From contig NC_044277.2 of the NCBI RefSeq assembly GCF_004027225.2, positions 98,639,552 to 98,703,551 of the forward strand: 64,000 nucleotides of DNA, written 5' to 3'. The position numbers were made by a program, and so were the translations under genes. Below are positions 11,589 through 23,700 of this stretch, piece by piece (the first letter of the stretch is position 1; each line of letters begins with the position of its first letter). This stretch comes from Strigops habroptila. Its lineage: Eukaryota > Chordata > Aves > Psittaciformes > Psittacidae. The notes beneath the pieces were generated by a model. It had not been told where the DNA came from. It saw only the letters and a program-made list of their open reading frames with translations, and ran no database searches.

Positions 11589-14500
11589 TCCAAAAGTATC
11601 ATCCAAAGCCAACTTGGTTTTCAGTTTGAGTTGAGAACAAGGCATGAGCTCATGCCTGGAACATGGCAGTGGGATGCAGCAACAGCTCTCTCCAACCCCA
11701 CCCCATGTGGGATCTTCCTGTTACAGTTCCATCCTAACTTCTCCCTCACTTTCTCCATTCAACAAAGTACAGATTCAAATGGATGAGGGTCTTCCCCTCC
11801 CTGCGGTACCTGACATCCATCTGGTTAATGCTCTATATCAAGGTGCCACAATACAGGAGGAAGATTCTAGGCAGTAGCTGAAAGGCATTGCTTCCTCTTC
11901 TCAGCACTGTCTCTACTCCCATCATCCTCTTCATGCTCTCTCCCCTCTGTTTATGCTTTTCACTCCAGAGGGATGTGCTAGCAGGGATGTCAAAGCATTT
12001 TGCCCTTCATCCATACAGAGAAATTGGATTGCTTCTGCAAAAATGAGTGGGGCATTATTCAGGGAAGTGCCACCTGCATCCTCCCTGGTGGGCTGCTGTC
12101 AACAGACCTGGGGGTGTACTTAAATAAGAAAAACATCAGACCTTAAAATCAGAAAGGAAGAGGAGCAGCCCACAGGGCTGCCTAAAAATGTTGATGGTGG
12201 TTGTGATGTCAAAGAAAAAGGGGAGTCAATGGAAATCACACTGGGCCAGCCTTAGGCCAACTGCTGGCTTCCCCAGCGATGAATCAGGACCACCTCCCCA
12301 TCCCATCACAGCAGTTCACAAAGGGTAATACTTCTGGTGCAAAGTCCTCAGTCTTTGTGGATGAAACAGGCTATGCAAGATTCCAAGATTATGATTCAAT
12401 GTGTCATATCAGGGCAATAGTTCCCTATTCACAGCTTTCAAGGGACAGTGGAGGGAAAAAAAAAAAAGGAAGAAAAAGTGAGACCAAAAAATCGGACAGC
12501 AGTACTCCTGAGTGAATCAAATACCCCCAACAGCTAATCCCATCTTAGTTGCTTTCCAGTTGCCTCATCAAAGTCTCCCCAACAAAAAACAAAAAACAAA
12601 AAACAAACAAAAAAAAACCCAAAAAGAAACACAAATACAATCCTTACCTCTGCTCATACCTGCAAGGGGTCTCTCTTCTTATCAACCAGCACTCAGAGGA
12701 GCAATTCAGAGCAGCTGAACTATGCCAAGTGCTGAGAGGCCGCCTTGATAAGGATTTTAAGGCGCACTGTGGGAACACTTACTAACATAACGGCCGCCTT
12801 TTCTCTACCTGATTTACCTACCCAAAAGGGAAGGTTTCCTTTAACTAAGGACAAAATGATTGAGCTAAAATCTTGGAGGCAGAAGAGCAAAAGTGAGTTG
12901 ACCTGCTGCGTGTGGTACTTGAGAAACTTTTTTTCCTAGTCCCTACCTTTATGAATTTTCCCTGTAGAGGCTGTCTGATTTAAAAATGAGTTCTTGTGCG
13001 TTCTCCAGTTGTAGCAAAAAGATTTGATGTTCCTGACATTTTAGTAGATAAATAAGAATGTGCAATGATATACACATCCAAGCGAGTTATGCCTCCAGCA
13101 TCTCCTGAATAATGCTCTGTATGTGCTACTAAGTTCTATTTTCTACTGTGGGCTTGTTTACTCCCAAAGTTTTGTTTTTCTTATGAAATGTCCTGTCACA
13201 GAGCAGAAACAAAGGAAAAAGACAGAGACAAATGGGTCTGGCAGTGAGATGCTTTCATGTGGCACCTGAGAAAGTTGACTATCAGTTGCTGCAGGAAAGA
13301 GATTAAAACTTGCTGTTAATGTGCATGCAAACATTTAATCTCTTCTGGTCTCTAGCTGGGTAGAGCTAGGAGTTGCCCCCTTTGGTTTGTAACCTACCCA
13401 AAAATCTTCTTATGAGTTAGATCTCCCCTGAGACTTTTTACCCATTTGAGCGGTGTGTATTGACATATAAGATGCCTTTATGTAGGGTTTTTTATTTATT
13501 TTTTTCCTTTAATTAAACAAGGAAGTGTCAGAGACTTTTGGATTTGGCCTTTTTTTTTTTCCCCATTTATTATGTGATGATGCCATCTTGTGGAAGTTGC
13601 TAAGAGCAAGATTTGGAAACATCATCTAGATCATATCTATATTTGCAAGTCCTGTCAACTCAGCTGGAGCAGGTTTGTGGGGTGGAGGAGCATGGAGGAT
13701 CTGCCATCCACATGGTATATTTCAGGTGGGACACCCTAGTTTAGTGCTGTGGCTTCCCTTGGGTATCTGGGATCATGCCTTTCTGGAGTAACTATCTTTT
13801 ATTTCCATTTCAACTGAAAGCTAGCCAGTTCAAGTGTTCCACAATCACCCACGGTGAAGTAGCTAGGGGCATTAACTTTAAAAGCATCTCAATTCCTCTC
13901 ATTCTTATTTGCTCCTCACCTGAATTCACATGACAAAGTAGTCACACCCTTAAAACCTTGATAACAAGGTGACATGGTAAGCCAATGGGATCACATGCAG
14001 GCTCTAGGAAGCCTTGGAAAGGATGCTCTCTTGTCTCCTAGTGCAGAGGGTTAGTGCTGCTAGAAGGCTATGCCCACTCTCTGCCCTGACTGAGAAGGTG
14101 CTTCTGGAACCAGGTAAAAAGAAGCCATATTGAAGCTCTTCTCCAGCTGTTGGCCCATTAGAAAACTAGAACATTGCCTAGTTTTCTGGACTGATACCAA
14201 GGCAACCTCCAAGAGCTCATTCACAGAAAAACCTGTGTCTGCTCCTGAGAACTAAAGCTGGGGAACCATCAGTGCTTTTGGGACAGCAAAGCAAAAGAGG
14301 AGGATGATGTTTCTGGAGCAAGATATGAGAAGCTGGTGAGAACTGTCTGTATGATTCAGTTATTCATTAAGTTTGAACTTGCCTTGTTTTGACTTGGATC
14401 ACTGACTTGGTTAATAGTTGCTGTCTTCACCAAATACTTACTGTTTTCATAATGCTGACTGAGCTGGTATCATTGCTTTCAAATCCCCTCTGCTCATCAA

Positions 14501-17087
14501 AAGAAAGCTTCTTCAAACAAAAAGGCTGTAACAGAACAGTAGAGCCGTAAACCGGCTCCATTACATGCAGTGGTGTACTGAACCTATTTGTCACACACTC
14601 AGCAAGCCAAAACCCTGTGATCACCTAGAAAATACTTTCTTACTCCTCCAATAACATTTATCTGTAGCAGGCTGACATAATGGTTTGATTTTGTTGAACT
14701 ACCTGTGTATGTTAATGGCAACTCAAACCTTGAAGCAGATGTTACTTTATTGAATTGCACATAACCTATTTGCTTGCTTGTCTAAACACAGATCCTTAAT
14801 AGTATTTTAGCTTCTCAAAATTCACTGCTTTCAGCACTTTAAATAACTAGGCTGCAACTTTCCTTCTATGTTGTTTTCTATAATATATTTCATTTCTGGA
14901 CTGTCACTTAAGTAATTTTCATGGGTGTTTGGTTCTTGCTACTGATGTTTTTAGGCAACCAAAAAAAACTTCTCTTTTTTTTTCTGCAAGCAGTGCACTG
15001 TCTGATATGGTAGTTTGTCATAACAGGAACATTTCCATGCTTCTAATCCTAAATAACCTGGTATTGACAGAGCCAATTTCTAATGAACAATAAAACAGAC
15101 ACACAGGCAAAAATGTATGTGCAATTTGATGCCCTAAGCTAAATAAACCCCTTCACCAGTCTACTTGCATTCTAAAGCTCCTGATGTTAATTTTGATGCC
15201 TATTTCACATGGTGTATGGAGTCATTAGGGTTAAATACTTGGCTGTCTTTCCTTGTGGAGTTTCTTGTGGTTGTTTGCAAAAGGGTGTTGTGGCATGTGA
15301 TGAACTAGCATAAGCTTCATTGATGGAGAGCTGTAGGAGTAGTTATCCCTCAGATTTTGGGTGCAGGATGTGGTGTTTGCCCAGAAAGGGCAATGAGGGG
15401 AAAAGAAAACAGAGGAAAATGCTTGTTCTTGCTTTGAAAATGCAAACTTCTGGTTTAAACAGAGCATAGGAACATAACAGGAAGGCTATCAGGGAAGGAC
15501 TGATATAGGCCACCTACAGCAGCCAAACAGATGGCTGTAGCAACAAAAATTGACTTTATTCCCTCAATATCAGTGGAGACAACAATACACAGACTGCTGT
15601 GCTCTTTGATTAGATTAGGGCTACATCTAGATGGGGGTTAGCAGCAAATTAAAAAGTAACTGGGAGCACTAGAAATTAGTTCCCTGCAATACTAAGTTTT
15701 AGAGCTGGCCCAGCAAACTTGTGTTCTAAACACCAGCTGCTTGTAGGTCAAGGCATCACCTGTGGCTGCTCTCCATCAGAAGCTTGAATGTAGCCACTCT
15801 GTTTTGGAGAGCGCTTATCACTTATGATGAATGAGAGCAAAATTGGTACAGAAAGCACTCAAGGCCTTCCTTCAGTTGCTTTAAAATGCTTCATTGCTCC
15901 ACTTGTGAAATTAATTTTAACAAGCAATTAGGGCCACTAAGCACCACGCAGCCACTCGCTCACCACCTCCCACCCCCCCATCTCTCCCTGCCCCTTATGG
16001 GTAGATATGAGTAAGGATTTGAGGTGATCTCTGAGTTGAAGGGATTTACTTTCAAGTACTGCTGACAGGTTCTGTCCCTCTGCTCATCTGTCCCTAGCAG
16101 GAAAAAGAAGAGGTTTAAGGGAATCATAGATGGGTTGGTGCAACTTTGTTTGCTAGAAGAAATAAATCAGTTACTTTTAAGACTGTTGTAAAGTGTATAT
16201 CAAGAAGACAGGAGATCAATTTATCATGTTTGCATAGTATCAAACTGGTCTATTTTCTTATATGAAGTTATAGTTGGCTCAACGAAAGAGCAGAAGATCC
16301 TTCCTTTGAATTTTGATGGGGTTATGATAGTGTCCTAAGTGATGTTCTCATAAGGAACATGATAGTAGTTTGCAATGCACAGTGAAGCTGGCTTTCACTC
16401 TTCCCAGAGAGTGAGCTGCAAGAGGATGAAGCTGGATGGAGACACTCAGGTGGGGAATTGGCCAGATAGATCCTCCAAGTATCTGATCCCATCCCACTGC
16501 AGTAATCAGGTGTGAGCCAGTGGTTTCCTAGTGTTTGGGTCCAAAACAAAGGAAGGTTTTGAGTCCTGAAAGCCCTGTCTAAATGAAGTTGAAAGTCTTG
16601 GCACCTGGAATAGGGGTTAGGAACCTTAACCCCAGATCTGGGTGCGACTGCAGACCTCTTAAGACTTCTTATTGCAGCATGTGGGACACGACCAGAGGAG
16701 GTCACATATAGGTTGTATGCTTGTGCAACAGGGCAGGACCATGCCTGTAACATGGATATGGGCTTGAATGTGGTACTATAGCTGAACACAGCCCCACAGT
16801 GTGCCACAGCTGTGGCACAGCCCTGTAGTAACTCTTCTTCTCTGGGATGCCACCAGCTAGGATCAGAATGTTACAGGAGGAAGCCACAGTGGCCCATCTG
16901 TGGTTCCTTCACAGACCCCACCTGCCTCTCCCTGCTGCAAAGTCCCCTCAGTGTGTACTCCTGTGATGCCAGAGACCAAAAAGCCTCAGCCTGTGACCTC
17001 CATGGCCACCTGGCTTGTAGTCCTCCAGGAACAAGCCTTACTTTGGGTGGTGCTGTGGTTGGTGCAAGGCAGAGAATTACAACTTAC
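11589..17087. other. TMIE: Non-coding stretch (probable TMIE intron 2)
   Basis: On the minus strand this lies directly downstream of the TMIE exon 2 splice donor, so its right part should be intron 2. It contains an A-rich (CAAAAAA)n stretch (12582-12625). I searched by eye for TMIE exon 3 (the CxFxCR...KEIEARY type region) and did not find it. The 161-codon minus ORF at 16322-16807 has no recognised family. Confidence 0.45.
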
Positions 17088-17205
17088 TGACTGCCAGGAC
17101 AAAGATGGCAAAGATACCAATCACCTGCCAGAGCCGCAGCCCCCAGATCACCACCGTCTCCGAAGTGACAGGGTCCGGTTTCTTTTTTGGGGGTTCAGTG
17201 GTGGC
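17088..17205 (-). CDS. TMIE: TMIE exon 2 (transmembrane inner ear protein), partial gene
   Basis: TMIE is a small membrane protein of the inner-ear hair-cell mechanotransduction complex; loss causes deafness in mammals and fish (established knowledge). The minus strand reads TTTCCCAG|GCC...GCAGTCA|GTAAGT, giving an exon of exactly 118 bp: 39 codons plus one base. The peptide contains EPPKKKPDPVTSETVV, then WGLRLWQVIGIFAIFVLAV. It aligns without gaps to the human exon 2 segment (proline/lysine linker, ETVVxW, RLW, then the start of the membrane helix). Exon length and phase also match human exon 2 as recalled. The pre-exon polypyrimidine tract contains a T22 run. Exon 1 (signal peptide) should lie at higher coordinates and exons 3-4 at lower ones; neither was located. 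Confidence 0.93.
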
Positions 17206-18306
17206 CTGGGAAAGAGGGAGGAAAAAGAAAAAAAAAAAAAAAAAAAAAAGTGGTTTAAGATTTGCAATGGTTCCTAAAACAGTCAGAAAGATGCCAACAG
17301 CACAGAATGTGGTAGACCCTGGTTTGCTGCCCCCCAGCGTTTTGGAGACTTCAACAAAGAGCTTGTATCTAAGGCTTTTGCCATTTTGAAATTTATCTGA
17401 AGAGTTGTCAATTTTCATGATTACAAAGCAAATATTTCTGCCGTTCTTTCTTCAAGTCTCAGCTTTTTCTGTAAAGTCCATTTCCTGGGGTCAGGAGGAA
17501 ATTTCTTATATTTTGCATTCCTATCTTTAAAAGATAATTTTAAGACTGCCGGTTCCTTTCACACTTTCAGGCATATATATGTATACATGTATATCATGAT
17601 CTGGAAAAGAGTAGTAGAGGACCAAATGCCTCTATTCCTTAAAAATATCTTTATTTTTACGATTAAGTGGACTTTTTCCACCTGTAAATGCACTTTTTTC
17701 TTTAAATTTATAATTGTTCTGAGGAAGTTAGTTTATTAGCAGTGTTCTCCATTAAATAAGTCTCAAAATTAATTAATAATTAAAATGAAGCATAAAACCT
17801 GAGAGCGCTCTGGTATTTTTCTTCATTTATAAGCAGTACCTTTTTTTAAGAAGTCTTGCTTCTGTATTTTGATTTACCAATGACAAGTTTGACTAAAGAA
17901 ACCTGCTCTTAAGACGTCTTGTAGATGTTGCATCAACTTTGCTTGTCATTCAGGAAAACATGTCTTAATCAGTTATTTGGAATAACAAGGAGATCTTTGA
18001 ATTAAATTCTGTGGTTTGTACTGTATCAAAGGTCAGAAAAGATGTGATAATGTCCTGTTCAGTGCATTTCTTCAAAATGAGAGGGGATTTGGCTACATAA
18101 GGGAGCATGTCTGATGCAACAAGAAGAGCACTCTGATTTCCAGCTCTTGAAAAGACTCTAGAACTGAAGTGCAAGGGGCCAATGAGAAAACAGGTGGAAA
18201 AAAAAAATTGTAAGAGGAGCCTTATTTTGTGAAGATGCTGATGTGAGCTTGCCTTATGTGGTTTAGTGATGGTTTAGCTAGTATTGCAGACGAGGTGTTC
18301 AATACA
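17206..18306. other. TMIE: Non-coding (probable TMIE intron 1)
   Basis: Upstream of TMIE exon 2 on its strand. Contains AT-rich stretches (for example ATATATATGTATACATGTATA near 17574) and no recognised exon. No signal-peptide exon for TMIE was identified here. Confidence 0.4.
17228..17249. repeat. A22 homopolymer (T22 on TMIE strand) near the exon 2 acceptor
   Basis: A 22-nt uninterrupted A run on the plus strand. On the minus strand it is a T22 run ending about 22 bases before the TMIE exon 2 splice acceptor, so it forms part of the polypyrimidine tract. Confidence 0.95.
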
Positions 18307-18429
18307 GCCTAGGTTGGATGGGGCTTTGAGCAACCTGATCTAGTGGAAGGTGTCCCTGCCTGTGGCAAGGGGCTGGAACTGGATGATCTTTAAGGTCCCT
18401 TCCAACCCAAACCATTCTAGGATTTTATG
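18307..18429 (+). mobile_element. CR1 LINE 3' end, plus orientation
   Basis: Reads TAGGTTGGATGGGGCTTTGAGCAACC, then the block with GGAAGGTGTCCCTGCC, then GGTCCCTTCCAACCCAAACC and a single degraded tail unit near 18418. Only the last 120 bp or so of CR1 remain. Confidence 0.92.
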
Positions 18430-19599
18430 AATTGCAACCTCAGCTCCCCTCAGCTCCCCTAACTATTGAGTAGGTCTTCAACATCTATAGGTCAAATAGC
18501 CTTACAGATACCTGCCTTTGGCAGAAGAAACTTCTCTGGAGTGACCGTTTAGATAGAAATCTGATGGCCCCCATGGTAGCTAAATGTTGGGCAAACAAGG
18601 TACCTAAGTCTTATTGCTGATCCAGTCCTTAGTTCTTGTGTGTGTCTGTTCCCCATCTCTGAAATGGGGTTGAACATGTTTCAAAAGCGTGTTAAAATTT
18701 ACTAGTGAAACAGGTTGTTTAGACCAACTCCTGTGGTCCCAGTTTAGTTATGATATAGTAAGAACACACATACCAACATGCAGCATTTATTCCCTTGATT
18801 TATGGCTTCAAAAATCAGAGGTTAATAACCCCTCACTGCTAATAAACTTCACGTTATGATGTGTTTTGGTGCAGCAAATCACAGAATTAAAACCCACTAG
18901 TGATCTTACAGGAGGGTTGTTAGCAAAACACCTTTATTGCCTTATATCTGAACATAGGACCTGATCTGAATTGGCAATTGCCTTTTGATAGAAGCTGAAA
19001 ACACTTAGATTCTTAAAAAATCTCCTAAGCAGGCTCATCTGACTCCCTGTGGTGTCCTTCCATTCTCAGCCCATGAAAGTGCTGTTAAAACACAGCTGTA
19101 ATGGATATCACAGAGTGAATTGAAGCTACTCTCCAATTACTTGCCTATTTGTGCAATACAAACCATATTTTAGTCTCTTCTTAATGTATGATGCTACCCA
19201 GCATGTCTGGAGTGCTCTGTCTCCCAGGGGCATGCTATTCAGAATCCATCTGTGGCAAACAGGACTGCAGTCTGAGCCTGTCTCTTCCAAGCTGTCTTGG
19301 CTACCTGGCCACACCACATGGCTGTGGGGCATCTAGTGATCAAAAACCAGAATTGCTAAGGTGAACTAAGGAAGAGGGAAAGGCTAGCCAGAGTGGTGCC
19401 ATCTTGTACAGGAATTTAAGATAATTAAAGAGGCAGGAATGTGTGATACTTGACACTGAAACATCTCCGTTTTCAAATGTAGGATTTCTTTTTACTCCTT
19501 ACAAAGCATCCAGAAACAAAGAAACTGAAGAAGCTGCAGTAGACACCAGCCCTGGGGTGGGATCAGGGCACTGGTTCAGGTGCAGAAAATTTTGTCTCA
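18430..19599. other. Non-coding, possible 3' UTR of minus-strand exon
   Basis: No coding feature recognised. On the minus strand an AATAAA signal occurs near 18925 (TTTATT on plus), a possible poly(A) signal for the exon-like ORF at 19600-19800. There is a short direct duplication CAGCTCCCCT x2 near 18448-18467. Confidence 0.35.
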
Positions 19600-19800
19600 T
19601 TAGAAGTGCAGAGATCTTAGTTCCTTCTTTGGATTCAGCTTTCCTGCCTTCCTACTGATCCCAGACTTAATCTCTATGGTAGCCTCAATCTGCTTCACAG
19701 GAGACACTTCCATTGCAGTAGCTGGTACAATTTTGCCATTTTGTGAAGCTCTGCTCTCCAAAGAGTGGATCTTTTCTTCCAGGCTTTTGCTTATGGACAA
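19600..19800 (-). CDS. Putative terminal coding exon of an unidentified gene
   Basis: On the minus strand a good acceptor (CCTGTCTCCTTTTCCCAG) is followed by 66 open codons and tandem stops (TAATGA). The peptide starts LSISKSLEEKIHSLESRAS, which has a weak heptad pattern, continues through a V-SPVKQIEATIEIK-like stretch, and ends in a basic tail near KLNPKKELRSLHF. Composition is protein-like (K/E/S-rich, no repeats), unlike neighbouring chance ORFs. I do not recognise the family. It lies about 0.5 kb downstream, on the same strand, of the TRIM24-like CpG island, but does not resemble the TRIM24 C-terminus. It could be the last exon of an unannotated gene, a decayed duplicate, or a chance ORF. 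Confidence 0.35.
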   Translation of the reverse strand: MSISKSLEEKIHSLESRASQNGKIVPATAMEVSPVKQIEATIEIKSGISRKAGKLNPKKELRSLHF

Positions 19801-20003
19801 CTGGGAAAAGGAGACAGGTATTAAGTGGGAAACTGGTAAAAAAAAAAAAAAGAAATTTTGGACCTTCTGATGGAACTCTGCATATCTGGATAAGTCTTGA
19901 GTGCACATCAGGAAGGGGAAACAAGACAAACAGGGATATGGTTGACGTTAATACTGCCTGAGTTATGCTAGATGGGAGCAGAGGTGAAGGAGTAGTTGTG
20001 TAG

Positions 20004-20735
<732 letters not shown>

Positions 20736-23700
20736 GTGAGAATGCTAGGGGTGGCATGCAGTGACATTAGTGTAATGGCCAACCTACCACAGCTTAGCCA
20801 ATTTTCACGTATAAGATACCTATGGCAACTGTGTGTGTGCACATGGGGATTCAGTAGGAGATGTAGATGTTTGCATTGCTACACGTGCTGACCAGAAAAG
20901 GTGTCTGACCTCTTAAGTGGGTTGAAGATCCAACACTGGCCCACGGCTGGTTCTCTTAGCTTTTGGAAATGACATATACAGTCGGGGGGGGGGTGGAAAA
21001 CATCTTAACAAAAGTAATTCTTAGTAGCTTCAAGAAATTGGAAGTGCTAATTTGTGCTTGGGAATAGATGTCAAGATAACAGGGTGACTGGATCAGGAAC
21101 AAAAGGAAAAGATGTAAGGAGGTGAAATGTAGCAGAGATGAAACTGGGACAAGGTGATTCTTATGCAGTCCTGAGCAGAAAAAAAAAACAACTCAAAACC
21201 CAGTTCCATCAAGGGTGAACTTGTGCTCTTGGCCACCAGCATGGTCCGTAAGTGGAAGATAGACAGATGGATGAAGAGGTTACATTTGGTGTAAAGACTA
21301 GCAGCATTGCTTTATCTGTGCACTAAACCTCCAGGAGACTGGAGGCAGTGAAACAGACTTCTGCAAAAGATACTAGGCTTCAGAGGAGTCATCTTTGGAT
21401 GAAAAAAGCTGTTAAGAACACAAAAAATGCAGGCAAGAAGCAGCATTAGCAAGAGTCAGGTAATAATTCAACAGGGAAAGACTTTTGAAGGCAAGCAGTT
21501 GAGAATATATCAAAGAAAATGATGCAAACGCACCTGAGGTTAGCCTCACTACAATGCTGCCACCACTTAGTTCTCCGGGCAATGCTTATAGGAATATGAA
21601 AAAGTTGGGGCTTCAGGAGGAAACAGAATTGAGCAGAAAAGAATAACAAGGAGGCTCTGGGCTGAAAGAGTGTCTAATCATATTTTATGAAGGAGAATCT
21701 TAGAGCTTAGTTTAGTAGCCTGAACTTACATGTAAAACAGACGATGCAGGTCTTGGTAAATATTCTATGTAACATTTATGGAAGACCTGCACTCTCTGGA
21801 GCAGCAGCTGGAAAACAGGTGGAGTACAGCACAGTGTCTAAAATAAGGTTAGTTTCTGTGTTTAGGAAAGTGAAGCCAACTCCTAGTCAATACCAATAAT
21901 GAATATTGAGCCCACAGACAGACTGTTAATTGGGGTGTCTCCTGCAGGACAGCGGAATAGCTCCCTAACCTCTTACTACATTGACTACTGCATCTCCCAT
22001 GGAAGCTGAGGCACCCAGATCACTTGCCAATACTGTAGACAAATATTTTTGTGTTTTAACCTTCAGGCCAAACTTCTCCTTCTAAAGAAAATGCATTTAC
22101 CCTTACTTAGGTGCTTAAAAACGTGTGGTGCAAGTAGTTAAGCCTAAACTAGTTATTCCAGGGTTATTTAGGTCTGAGAGAAAGTGGCACTTACATGGCG
22201 ATTCATCCCTTTGAGGAAACTTATCTAGTTATCTGATAAATAAATGATTATTTCTCTTCAGTGATTATTAGTGGAGCCTACAGTGACTAGCTCAGATTTG
22301 GGTGTCCAGTTTCTAGATGCCTGATTTAGAGTAGGTAATTCTTTGCTTGATCTCTGGGAATAAGAGAAGGGAAGAGAGAAAAGGGGATTTTTGGGGTGTC
22401 CTAGGGATCAAGTGGCTCCCTGGCAGGAGCTGGAACAGAGGCTGGTGGCCCATTATTGCCCTACGCTTTGGGTTTTTAGCGCCTCAGATCCTGTAGGGCT
22501 GCTTGTGGGGGGATCTAAAATAGGAGCCAAGACTGGAGTATGATACCCTGGCCTCTTCTGCTTTTTACCCACCATGGCAGACTTCTCTAGCTTCCAGTGA
22601 AGACTGGACTATGCCAAAGACTTGGTCTCCAAGCTGGATGGCATGTCCTAGGCATAGCGGAGCCCAGGCATGCTTCCCCCATCTCAGTGTGTCTCAGAGT
22701 TGCACTGAAGAAAGGATCTCTGTGTTATATACAGGCATCACCTCTGCAGCTTCTGAAGTGCCCAGCAAGGGCTGGGAGGAGGAAAAAGTACTCTCTAAGG
22801 AGCTAGATCTGAGCTAACATTGGACACTTAGGGCTGTAAACCACCTGCCAAACCCAAAATACTAAATCATTTCCAGGCAAGTTGCATTTTTAGGTCGGAA
22901 CAGTTTGACACTGGTTCTCTCAAATTAAAAAAAAAAAAAAAAAAGGTTGCTTTGTTTCTGATTCATTTCAGGCAGGCAGAAACTGTCAGTGGAGATGATG
23001 GGGGAAGCAGAGGTGTCATCCACAGAGGAAAAGGAGAAAACTGCTGGAGACAAGAGTTTTATTCATTTCATGAATCGGCAGAGAAGAAAAATTGTAAAAG
23101 GCACTGTTTTTAAAGGCCTTTTTTTTTTTATTTTATTTTTATTTATTTATATTTTATAAATGTGCCTTCTAATTAGGCTTGACTGGTGTTGCTTCGTTGC
23201 CTGACTGGGCTTTGAAAACTAACAATGTTTATTCCTAATTGCATTTGATTACACATATCTAAAGGCCACTGATGGTTTGCGAGGACTGAGCCTTAAATAA
23301 ATGCACGTGTGCTCTCTCCCTTCCCCTCCTTTCAAGTAACCATAAGGATGGATAATCTGACAATGGACCTCCATGCAGGCAAAACTTATCCAGTGAGGCC
23401 ATCAACATCTTCTGCAATGGTGGAGAAACCCTGGCAGAGGCCAGATGCAATGCTGAAAATACAGTAATGATAATTGATATGTGGCTTTACAGGTCAGGAG
23501 TACATAATACAATATACATAATATATTAACATACATATAACATATATAATAGGATTATGTATTTAGAAAAAAAGAAGACTGATCAAATAACTGAATTCGA
23601 GTCAGATGGCTGACGAATCTAGTAATTAATGTTAAATTATGACGCAGATATAGCTGTTGCCCTGATTGTGAGGATTGTTTGTGCCAAGGCTGCTCCTGGG

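Noticed and set aside
12582..12625. A-rich stretch as a possible processed-pseudogene poly(A) tail
   Set aside because: No recognisable gene-derived sequence precedes it on either strand; treated as a simple repeat.
16322..16807. 161-codon minus-strand ORF next to TMIE exon 2
   Set aside because: Not TMIE exon 3, no recognised domain, no splice frame; best explained as a chance ORF in the intron.
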